Origin: Nocardioides sp. zg-1228 | GTDB lineage: Bacteria; Actinomycetota; Actinomycetes; Propionibacteriales; Nocardioidaceae | Reading direction: 5' to 3' | DNA length: 64,000 nucleotides | NCBI RefSeq assembly: GCF_017086465.1 | Contig: NZ_CP070961.1 | Coordinates: forward strand, 2,914,001-2,978,000 | Shown here: positions 8,885 to 16,277 of the stretch, piece by piece | Position numbering within the stretch: the stretch's first letter is position 1 | Layout: every line of letters begins with the position of its first letter | Made by a program: the position numbers and the translations under genes | Notes under the pieces: generated by a model | Seen by the model: the letters and a program-made list of their open reading frames with translations, nothing else | Database searches by the model: none | Told to the model about the DNA's origin: nothing

Positions 8885-11011
8885 GTGATCGGCCCGCTGC
8901 AGGACGGTTTGCAGCGGTTGGCGCGATGCCGCTCGGTCGGGACCGTCCGCCGCGTGACCAACTCGCAGAACACTCAGAACGTCCCTACCACCCAGGCCGC
9001 GAACGCCTGGCACAGCCGGGCGGCCGGTGACCTCTGCACCTGGGCCGATGGCTACAGCCCGAGCAGCGAGCGCGCAGCGGCCGTCTGGAAGGCGCACCGC
9101 GCCGAGCTCGAACCCCGGATCTCAGCCGCCCCCGCAGCAGGAGTCACCGAAGCACGACGCATCGCCAGCGCCGTCCTCGAGCTGCTGGCGTGGGCCATGC
9201 CGCTGGTCAACGACTTGGACCAAGCCCTGTCGGAGGACTCGCTCCAGCGGTTCCTCCGAGCGAACCCCACCGGTCTGGGTGACGGTGCCCTCGGCAACGT
9301 CCGCGGGCGGGTACGGCGCGTCCTGAAGGCGCGTGCTGGGCTGGACGCCGCGTCCACCGCTGACGAGGCAACGACCGCTCTTCGAGCGTCCGAAACCGAG
9401 GATTCCCAGTCGAGCAGCTCGAAGGAGCAGGCACCGACCGACGCCTCCTCACAGGGCTACAGCGAGGAGATCTGGTCCCTGCTGGTGGCAGCCGCCCAGG
9501 ACGACGCCCTCCTCGCTCGAGCCCTCAACAAGCCGGACGACATGAGCGCCTCCGCGTGGGCGCACGCGCGAGCCGCCGCCATTCAACTGGGTGTCAACCT
9601 GACGAAGGCACAGGTAGCGCGCACGCAGCACGTGCGCGCACTGAGCCACCCGATGCGGGGTTCGCTGTCCGAGGTGCTCCGCGACCTCGGCGCAACTCGT
9701 CGTACCGCTACGGAAGCGGCGTCGCTGTTGCCGACGGTCGGTGACGCGGTATGCCGCGAGATCTTGCGCGAAGGAGCGGGACCCGCAGCCGAACCTCACA
9801 GTGAAACCGGCCTCCTCGGCGACTGCACCACGGCGTCACCCGAGCACCGTGACGGCCGCCTCGACGCCACGACAGAGGACGAGGCACCCGCCCACCCCGC
9901 ACCCGGAGGCTCGTTCACCGTGTCCACCATCCCGCACTACGCGTCACCTCAGAGCACCCAGGCTGAGACCGCCAGCCAGCCACCCGCCCCGGCGCGCCGC
10001 CGCCGGAAGCCCTCGGCCCGCCAGATGCGCTTGGCCCTCGCCGCGGCCAACGCCGAGCGTGAGACCAGGACGGACTCCATGCCGGATTCCATGCGGACCT
10101 ACATCCGCGAGGTCTACATCCCTCTCGAGGCGGCCGTCCGCCCGCACTGGGACGAGCTCAAGGGTGCCGTCGAGGCCACGTTGGCTGCCTCGTCGGTGCG
10201 TGGGGAAGACAGCATGCGCAAGCACGTGACCCACCTGGCCTACTTCTTCCACTGGGCACGCACCGTCGCGCTCCCGCTGGAGTCCTCGACCCTCACCCGC
10301 ACGAACGTCGGCCGTTACGACAGCGAAGTGTTGGTGGACGCTGGCGGTTCGACGCGCCAGACCCGGCGTTCCCGCTTGATGGCGATGGCTGACCAGATCC
10401 ACCCCGACGATGCACCGGTCAAGGGCCCGCCGCTGGCTCACCGCAGCGTCGCCGCGCCGTACAGCCTGTCGGAGATGGCGGTCATCCGACGGGTGGCACA
10501 GGTGCAGCCCACGAGGCAGCTGGTGCGGCAGTTGTGCTTGCTGGTCGGCCTCGGCGCAGGCGCAGGCATCGACTCCACCGACATCAAGCGCTTGCGGGAC
10601 AGCGATGTGACAGACCACGGCCCGGACAAGGGCATCGAGGTCCACGTCACCAACCTCCGCCGCAGCAAGGACAACACCGAGAAGCGCACTCACCGCACCG
10701 TGTGGGTCCTGCGCGAGTACGAGGACATGGTCCGCATCGGACTCGAGGGAGCCAGACGAGGACATCTCCTGCTCGGCCGGGACGCGGAACGCGCCAACGT
10801 GGCCGCCAGCGTCTTTGCCCGTGCCGTGCTGAGCAAGGAGGTGCCGGAGCTCGCGCAGGCGCGTCTCCGTTCCACGTGGCTGGCCACGCACCTGCAGCGC
10901 ACCACTCCCCTCAACGTCCTGCTGCAGGCAGCCGGCCTGACGACAGCCCGGACCCTCGTCGAGCTCCTGGAACACCTGCCGAAGGGCGCGGACGCAGCGG
11001 CTCTCCGCTGA
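8885..11011 (+). CDS. Tyrosine recombinase-fold protein lacking catalytic residues
   Basis: About 708 aa from GTG 8885; GTG 8954 is an equally possible start and neither has a clear ribosome binding site. Residues about 1-370 are alanine-rich and of unknown function. A helical core-binding-like region follows (SMRKHVTHLAYFFHWARTV). The last 180 residues have the layout of a phage-integrase catalytic domain (YSLSEMAVIRRV, LCLLVGLGAGAGIDSTDI, LRSTWLATHL, LLQAAGLTTARTL). The first catalytic Arg, the His of HxxR, the GH motif and the nucleophilic Tyr are all absent; only the Arg in LRSTW and a beta-hairpin Lys remain. It ends 93 bp before the DDE transposase-like gene on the same strand. A DNA-binding helper role is inferred. 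Confidence 0.75.
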   Translation: MIGPLQDGLQRLARCRSVGTVRRVTNSQNTQNVPTTQAANAWHSRAAGDLCTWADGYSPSSERAAAVWKAHRAELEPRISAAPAAGVTEARRIASAVLELLAWAMPLVNDLDQALSEDSLQRFLRANPTGLGDGALGNVRGRVRRVLKARAGLDAASTADEATTALRASETEDSQSSSSKEQAPTDASSQGYSEEIWSLLVAAAQDDALLARALNKPDDMSASAWAHARAAAIQLGVNLTKAQVARTQHVRALSHPMRGSLSEVLRDLGATRRTATEAASLLPTVGDAVCREILREGAGPAAEPHSETGLLGDCTTASPEHRDGRLDATTEDEAPAHPAPGGSFTVSTIPHYASPQSTQAETASQPPAPARRRRKPSARQMRLALAAANAERETRTDSMPDSMRTYIREVYIPLEAAVRPHWDELKGAVEATLAASSVRGEDSMRKHVTHLAYFFHWARTVALPLESSTLTRTNVGRYDSEVLVDAGGSTRQTRRSRLMAMADQIHPDDAPVKGPPLAHRSVAAPYSLSEMAVIRRVAQVQPTRQLVRQLCLLVGLGAGAGIDSTDIKRLRDSDVTDHGPDKGIEVHVTNLRRSKDNTEKRTHRTVWVLREYEDMVRIGLEGARRGHLLLGRDAERANVAASVFARAVLSKEVPELAQARLRSTWLATHLQRTTPLNVLLQAAGLTTARTLVELLEHLPKGADAAALR

Positions 11012-11103
11012 CGGCTGGCCCGGTGGGTGCGGCGATTGGCATCCGCATCACCGGTCCTCACGGTCCCGGTCGTCCTTCAACCAAGACGACAGGAATCGCA
11101 CCC

Positions 11104-13020
11104 GTGTCCAGCACGACCCCCAGCCCCGACTCGAACCTCGCAGAGGGAATTCACCCCGACCTCGCGCCGCTCATCGCGACGCACGACACCGAGGAGGCCA
11201 AGATCTCCGGCACGATCTCCGCCAAGGTTCGTCTCCACCCCAACCTGCTTGCCCAGCTCGACGCGGCCTTCCTCCGCCACCACTGGCTCGTGGAGTCCAC
11301 CGGCGTCGGTGAGCTCCTGGACCGCCACTGCCGCAGCTCGAACCGCGGCCGCAAGAAGCAGGGACTGGACGGTGCCCTCTACTACGCCCTCCAGCTGACC
11401 GCGGTCTTCACCACCGGGCAGGCAACGGTCGAGCAGATGTACGTCATCGCGCACTCCCTCCCCCTCGACACCCGGGTGAAGTTCGGGATCGTGGTCTACG
11501 AGAACAAGAAGAAGGTCCGCGAGCTCACCCGCAAGCAGCTTTACACGATGACCGAAGGTCTCGGGAAGAACCTGTCCTACACCACCGACTGTCTCACCAA
11601 CGCGGAGCGAAGCCTCCCCGACGAGGACCAGAAAGCGCTCCTTCGCGAGCGGCAGGCCGAGCGGCACGCGGTAGTGAACGCCATCGTCACTCGGTTGTTG
11701 ACGGGGACGCATCTCATCGACGTCGAGCACGGTACATACGCCATCGACGACACCAGCATCTGGGCATGGTCCAAGGCCCCCGGTGGCACTAGACACCAGG
11801 AAGGCGGCCAGGACCGCCCGCTCGCCGATGAAGACAACACCCAGACGCCCCCGCACGACGCCTCCGCCCATGAACCGAACGCCCAGGCGGCACCGGTCCT
11901 CACCGCGGCCGAGGAAGAGGCCGCGCGACGCAACCCGGCATCCTGGCTCTGCCCCGACGCCGCATGGGGCGGGAAGACCGCCAAGAGCGGGGCCCAGGTC
12001 GGGATCTACGGCTACAAGGCCCACGTCATCGTGAACACCAACGACCCCGCCCGCAAGGCCCCGCTGCCCGTCCTGATTCAGGCGCTCGAGCTCACCCCCG
12101 CGAACGCCGACATCGTCGACGTGTCTCTGCGACTGGTGGACCAGATCCGGGAGCGGGCACCCTTCGTCCGTCTTGTCGGTGACCGTCACTACGGCTACAA
12201 GCGGTACGACCGGTGGGCCATGGAGCTCTGGCGGCGCCGGGTCCACCAGGTCCTCGACCTGCGCGTCGACAAGCCCGGCGCCATGGACCAGTACGGCTCG
12301 AAGGTGATCGACGGCCGCCCGCACTGCCCCGGCATGGCGCCCCACCTCGAGGCGTTGACTCCCTCAGACGACCCCACGGAGCAGGTTGAGTTCCGGAACC
12401 AGGTCGCCTACCGGGAGAAGTTCGCCCTACGTATGGTCAAGGGTCCCCTGGCATCGCCCACGAAGACGGCCGCGGGTGAGGACGACCCCAAGGTGGGTGT
12501 CACCCGCTGGCAGTGCCCTGCGGTCGCCGGCACCGTGGGCTGCCCCCTGCGTCAGGGCACCGTCGCCTTGGCGCGACAGGTCGGAACTCCCGTGGTTCCC
12601 AACCCTCCCCAGGCTGAGGCCGGGGAGCAGCTGCCTGCCTGCTGCACCCAGCAGACGATCCAGATCGAGGCCGGTACCCCGATGAAGTACCTGCAGGAGG
12701 ACTACTGGGGCAGCGAGCAGTGGGAGCTCGCCTACGCCCTGCGCTCGGCCGTCGAGGCCGTCTTCGGCAACATCAAGAACCGCGGCACCGAGGACGTCCG
12801 ACGGGGGTTCGTCCAGGTCGTCGGACTGCCGCTCGTGACGCTTGCCGTCGTTGCAGCAGCCGCCTGCTACAACATCCGCATCCTGGAGAAGCACGGCCGC
12901 GAGTCAGGCGAGCAGTTCAACAGTCCGCTGATGAACCATCCCCTCGAGGGAGAGATCATCGAGAGCCTCGTGCTCCGCGGTGACGACGTCTTCGAGCACC
13001 TCGAGCGAACCGCCGCATGA
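11104..13020 (+). CDS. DDE transposase-like protein (IS1182/IS4-like fold)
   Basis: About 638 aa from GTG 11104, with AGGAA eight bases upstream. Three acidic positions fit an RNase H-like transposase: AIDDTSIW, VGDRHYGYKRYD, and EAVFGNIKNRG near the C-terminus, followed by helices including CYNIRIL. The longer insert between the first and second Asp is proline- and histidine-rich. It follows the catalytically degenerate recombinase-fold gene, and a long hairpin follows its stop. I see no terminal inverted repeats or target duplication framing it as a simple insertion sequence, so it may be a domesticated or multi-component transposase. The family assignment is by motif only. Confidence 0.75.
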   Translation: MSSTTPSPDSNLAEGIHPDLAPLIATHDTEEAKISGTISAKVRLHPNLLAQLDAAFLRHHWLVESTGVGELLDRHCRSSNRGRKKQGLDGALYYALQLTAVFTTGQATVEQMYVIAHSLPLDTRVKFGIVVYENKKKVRELTRKQLYTMTEGLGKNLSYTTDCLTNAERSLPDEDQKALLRERQAERHAVVNAIVTRLLTGTHLIDVEHGTYAIDDTSIWAWSKAPGGTRHQEGGQDRPLADEDNTQTPPHDASAHEPNAQAAPVLTAAEEEAARRNPASWLCPDAAWGGKTAKSGAQVGIYGYKAHVIVNTNDPARKAPLPVLIQALELTPANADIVDVSLRLVDQIRERAPFVRLVGDRHYGYKRYDRWAMELWRRRVHQVLDLRVDKPGAMDQYGSKVIDGRPHCPGMAPHLEALTPSDDPTEQVEFRNQVAYREKFALRMVKGPLASPTKTAAGEDDPKVGVTRWQCPAVAGTVGCPLRQGTVALARQVGTPVVPNPPQAEAGEQLPACCTQQTIQIEAGTPMKYLQEDYWGSEQWELAYALRSAVEAVFGNIKNRGTEDVRRGFVQVVGLPLVTLAVVAAAACYNIRILEKHGRESGEQFNSPLMNHPLEGEIIESLVLRGDDVFEHLERTAA

Positions 13021-13041
13021 GAACACCCGCTTGAAGAGCCA

Positions 13042-13079
13042 AGCAGGGCCCCCACCACGAACGTGGTGGGGGCCCTGCT
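13042..13079 (+). terminator. Perfect 18-bp hairpin after the transposase-like gene
   Basis: The arms agcagggcccccaccacg (13042-13059) and its exact complement (13062-13079) enclose a two-base loop. The hairpin starts 21 bp after the stop at 13020. It is very stable and lacks a T-tract. It also isolates the cassette from the ssrA 3' end about 90 bp further on. Confidence 0.75.
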
Positions 13080-13118
13080 GTAGCTAGAGGGGGCTGGTGA
13101 GGGCCTCCCGAACCGTCT

Positions 13119-13155
13119 CCCATTTCGGGAAACTGTTCGGGCCCATTTCGGGAAA
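13119..13155. repeat. Pair of 14-bp direct repeats beside the ssrA 3' end
   Basis: cccatttcgggaaa occurs at 13119-13132 and again at 13142-13155, nine bases apart, so the repeats start 23 bp apart, about two helical turns. Each copy contains TTTC-GG-GAAA, itself a near palindrome. It lies between the cassette hairpin and the mature 3' end of the tmRNA. It could be an operator or recombinase arm site; nothing in the sequence decides this. Confidence 0.5.
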
Positions 13156-13165
13156 GCCCTCTCAG

Positions 13166-13533
13166 TGGAGCTGCGGGGAATCGAACCCCGGTCCTCGAGC
13201 GTCGATCCAGGTCTTCTCCGGGTGCAGTCAGTGAGATCGCTTTTCTCGGCCCCGGCGCTCGCACAGACACGTCGCCGACAGGCCCAGTCAGGATTGAGTC
13301 CCGGTCACCCCTCCTGACAGAGAGTGACCAGCAAGTCTCCTAGATGAGGCCTGGATCCGGGACGGAGACGGGTGCCCGGTCAGACCCTTCGATCACTGCT
13401 CAGGCAGCGAGAGCGAAGTCGTTGCGATTGGTGTTGGCAACTATGGTTTTCCAGCGGTCGTTTACGAGATGACGCTGGCTTCTCGACCCGCTTCCCCTGG
13501 AACTAACGTCCCAAGTCGAAACCGATCAGCCCC
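13166..13533 (-). ncRNA. ssrA: tmRNA (trans-translation RNA)
   Basis: The 5' end reads GGGGCTGATCGGTTTCGAC on the minus strand from 13533. The 3' end carries the T-arm GGTTCGATTCCCCGC, closing with CAGCTCC, which pairs with GGGGCTG. The last paired base plus the discriminator A falls at 13166; CCA is not encoded. The tag frame starts with GCC at 13438 and reads ANTNRNDFALAA before TGA at 13402-13400, close to other actinobacterial tags. With SmpB (encoded at 31.7 kb) it rescues stalled ribosomes and marks the nascent chain for proteolysis. Its 3' end faces the accessory block, as in integration-site tmRNA genes. The ends are estimated to within a few bases. Confidence 0.95.
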
Positions 13534-13602
13534 TCTTGTGTTGTCAAGCAGGCCCGAGCCCGCGGGCCCAGCCTACTGGTCACAACCGACAGCGTGCGAA
13601 CG

Positions 13603-15012
13603 CTATTCCGCCCGGCGGCCCTCGGCGTCGCCGGAGGCGTCGGCGAAGGCGTCCGTGGAGGCGTCCGTGTGCCCGTCCGGACGCGGCTTGCCGGACTCCT
13701 CCGGCGACGCTGCCGAGTCCGCGGCGGTGTCCTGGTGCGGGTCGGGCGCGGCGTGTAGGCGCACCCGCGTGATGCGGTGGCCGTCGACCTCGACGACCTC
13801 CAGCGGGCGGCCGTCGACGAGGACGGAGTCGCCCACCTCGCTCATCCGCGCCAGGCGGTGCAGCAGGTAGCCGGCGACCGTCTCGTAGGGCCCGTCCTCG
13901 AGCTCGAGCCCGGTCCGCTCGCGGAACTCCTCGATCGTCATGCCCGCGTCGAGGGTGGCCGGGTCGGCGGACGCGGCGATGGCGGCGTCGGTGTCGTACT
14001 CGTCGTGGATCTCCCCGACGAGCTCCTCCATGAGGTCCTCGAGGGTGACGATGCCGTCGGTGCCGCCGTACTCGTCGACGACCAGGGCGATGTGCGCGCC
14101 GAGGTTGCGGAGCTGGTCGATGGAGGGCAGCACCCGGTTGGTGCGCGGCAGCACCGGCAGCTCGCGCGCGATGTCGGCCACCTTGGTGGAGCGGTCGTCG
14201 GCGCGGCCGAGCACGTCGCGCAGGTGGAGGTAGCCCAGCACCTCGTCGAACGACGTGCCGGTCACCGGGTAGCGGGTGTAGGGCTGGCCGACGATCACGG
14301 CCACCGCCTCGGCGAGGGTGAGGTCGCCGGCGAGGAAGACGACGTCGCCGCGCGGCTTCATCACCTCGCTGAGCGAGCGGTCGCCCGCCTCGAAGACATC
14401 GTGGACGAGGCGGCGTTCGCCCTCGGGGATGTCCTCGTGGCCGGAGATCATCATCCGCAGCTCCTCCTCGTCGACCTCGTCGCCGGCCGCGTCGGGGTTG
14501 CCGCCGAGGAGCCGGACGAGGAGGTTGGTGGAGAGCGAGAGCAGCCAGATGACCGGGGTCATCACGGTCGCGAACCGGCCCAGCGGCGGCGCGAACAGCT
14601 TGGCCACCCCCACCGAGCGCTGCAGCGCGAGGCGCTTGGGCACCAGCTCGCCCAGCACCAGGGAGAGGTAGGACACCACCAGCGTGGTGACCACCAGCGA
14701 CACCGTGTCGGGCGCCGGGGCGCCGAGGCTCTCGAAGGCCGGCGCGAACGACGGCGCCAGCGTCGAGGCGCCGAAGGCGGCGGAGAAGAACCCCGCCACG
14801 GTCACGCCGATCTGCACCGCCGACAGGAACCGGTTGGGGTCACGGGCCAGGGAGGCGACGGCGTGCCCGCGGCCGCCCTGCGTCTCCAGGCGCTCGACCT
14901 GCCCGGAGCGCAGGGACACCAGCGCGATCTCGGTGGCCGCGAAGACACCCCCCACCAGGATGAAGGCGAGGACGAGCAGGACATCGATCCAGGTGCCGGG
15001 TTCCACGGCCAC
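13603..15012 (-). CDS. CNNM/HlyC-CorC family membrane protein (DUF21-CBS-CorC)
   Basis: This 469-aa protein has an N-terminal DUF21 membrane domain with about four helices (from VLLVLAFILVGGVFAATEIALVSL). Paired CBS domains follow near residues 200-330, with VVDEYGGTDGIVTLEDLMEELVG typical of the second. A CorC_HlyC domain ends near residue 430. The last 40 residues are charged and low in complexity. Relatives are linked to magnesium or cobalt efflux, although older annotations call them hemolysins. The GTG start at 15012 places the first helix directly after a short leader. It stands alone, 70 bp from the ssrA 5' end. Confidence 0.9.
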   Translation of the reverse strand: MAVEPGTWIDVLLVLAFILVGGVFAATEIALVSLRSGQVERLETQGGRGHAVASLARDPNRFLSAVQIGVTVAGFFSAAFGASTLAPSFAPAFESLGAPAPDTVSLVVTTLVVSYLSLVLGELVPKRLALQRSVGVAKLFAPPLGRFATVMTPVIWLLSLSTNLLVRLLGGNPDAAGDEVDEEELRMMISGHEDIPEGERRLVHDVFEAGDRSLSEVMKPRGDVVFLAGDLTLAEAVAVIVGQPYTRYPVTGTSFDEVLGYLHLRDVLGRADDRSTKVADIARELPVLPRTNRVLPSIDQLRNLGAHIALVVDEYGGTDGIVTLEDLMEELVGEIHDEYDTDAAIAASADPATLDAGMTIEEFRERTGLELEDGPYETVAGYLLHRLARMSEVGDSVLVDGRPLEVVEVDGHRITRVRLHAAPDPHQDTAADSAASPEESGKPRPDGHTDASTDAFADASGDAEGRRAE

Positions 15013-15080
15013 AACCTACCGAGCCGCCCGTGACGCTGCAGAGCCCGTGGCGCCTCGTACGACGTCCGCGCCCGCCTCGG

Positions 15081-16025
15081 CTACGGCGACCCGCCCAGGA
15101 TGGCAGCGCCGACGGCCGCGACGGGGTGGCCGGACGGCACGAGGGTGAGCCGGTCGGCGAGGCCGAGCGAGGCGAGGAACGGCGACCCCTCCCCCAGCAC
15201 GTGCAGCTGACGGACCACCTGCTCGCGCAGCGGCTCCCCCAGCTCGGCCACGCCGCCGCCCAGCACGATCCGCTCGGGGTCGATCGTCAGGCCCAGGATG
15301 CGCACGGCGCTCGCCACGCCCCGACAGAAGCGGTCGCGTACGGCCACGGCCGCTGGGTCGCCCGCGGCCGCCGCCGTGAAGACCGCCGTGGCCGGCGAGC
15401 CGTCGGGCGTCGGCCAGGCGCGGGCGAGCGCACGACCGGACGCGATGGTCTCCAGGCAGCCGGTCTGGCCGCAGCCGCACCGGGCACCGGCGGGATCGAC
15501 CGGCAGGTGGCCGACCTCGCCCGCCGCCGCCTGCGCGCCGCGACGCAGCCGGCCGTCGATCACCACGCCCGCCGCGAGCCCGGTGCCGACGCTGAGGTAG
15601 ACGACGTCGTCGACCCCTGCGAGCGCGCCCGCGGCCAGGGCGGCCGCGTTGACGTCGTTCTCGACGGCCACCTCCACCCCGAGCCGGGCGGCGAGCAGGT
15701 CCCGCAGCGGCAGGTCGGCGCCGTCGACGCCGAGGTTGACCGCGTGCCGCACCACCCCTCGCTCGGCGTCCACCAGGCCGGGTACGCCGACCCCGACGCG
15801 GCCGGGCGGCCCACCGACCTCGCGCGCGAGGGCGTCGTACACCTCCGCGGCGGTCGCGACCACGCCGTCGGCTCCGGGCCGCGTGGGCTCCCGGGCCTCG
15901 GCGAGGATCGATCCGTCCTCGGCGAGCACCACGCCATGCGTCTTGGTGCCGCCGACGTCGAGGCCAACGGCGCGGGTCGCCGCCGCGCCCACGTCCGTGC
16001 CCGCCCGCGTGCTCACCGTGTCCAC
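15081..16025 (-). CDS. ROK family sugar kinase or regulator
   Basis: This 314-aa protein starts with LDVGGTKTHGVV, the ATP phosphate-1 motif. ENDVNAAALAAG carries the catalytic Asp, and GEVGHLPVD plus the zinc site CGCGQTGC and ETIASG follow. No N-terminal winged helix is present, so a glucokinase-like enzyme is more likely than a NagC-type repressor. The true start could be the GTG four codons in. It sits between the CNNM-type gene and the YhgE gene with no tight linkage to either. The substrate is not predictable from sequence. Confidence 0.88.
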   Translation of the reverse strand: MDTVSTRAGTDVGAAATRAVGLDVGGTKTHGVVLAEDGSILAEAREPTRPGADGVVATAAEVYDALAREVGGPPGRVGVGVPGLVDAERGVVRHAVNLGVDGADLPLRDLLAARLGVEVAVENDVNAAALAAGALAGVDDVVYLSVGTGLAAGVVIDGRLRRGAQAAAGEVGHLPVDPAGARCGCGQTGCLETIASGRALARAWPTPDGSPATAVFTAAAAGDPAAVAVRDRFCRGVASAVRILGLTIDPERIVLGGGVAELGEPLREQVVRQLHVLGEGSPFLASLGLADRLTLVPSGHPVAAVGAAILGGSP

Positions 16026-16138
16026 CCGGTCCTCCCGGCGCCCGCCTCGCGGCGCCGTCTCGTGGACGGTGCGGGGGCGCGAGCGGTCACCTCGCGTAGG
16101 TCAGCGCACCCGGCCCGCGCCCGTCAAGACGACACGGG

Positions 16139-16191
16139 GTCAGGACGCGCCGACTCGACGGGCTGGGCGCGTCAGGACGCGCCGACTCGAC
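16139..16191. repeat. 21-bp direct repeat pair
   Basis: The 21 bases at 16139-16159 recur exactly at 16171-16191, separated by 11 bases. The copies lie in the 250-bp gap between the ROK gene and the YhgE-type gene and contain no coding signal. Confidence 0.8.
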
Positions 16192-16213
16192 CTTCTTGCC
16201 CTGCCTGCCTGCC

Positions 16214-16265
16214 CAGCCCTGCCCGCCCAGCCCTGCCCGCCCAGCCCTGCCCGCCCAGCCCCGCC
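16214..16265. repeat. 14-bp tandem repeat, three full units
   Basis: cagccctgcccgcc is repeated perfectly at 16214-16227, 16228-16241 and 16242-16255, with a partial fourth copy to 16265 and a degenerate lead-in. The array abuts the 3' end of the YhgE-type gene. It is C-rich on the plus strand and G-rich on the coding strand of the upstream gene, so it could affect transcript ends. Confidence 0.85.
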
Positions 16266-16277
16266 GGTCCCCGCCGC

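Noticed and set aside
8303..13079. The two hairpins as terminal inverted repeats of a single transposon
   Set aside because: The hairpin sequences are unrelated to each other and each is a self-contained palindrome, so terminators are more likely.
13080..13165. A tRNA gene near the ssrA 3' end
   Set aside because: The only T-arm-like sequence belongs to the tmRNA itself; no second cloverleaf could be folded by eye.
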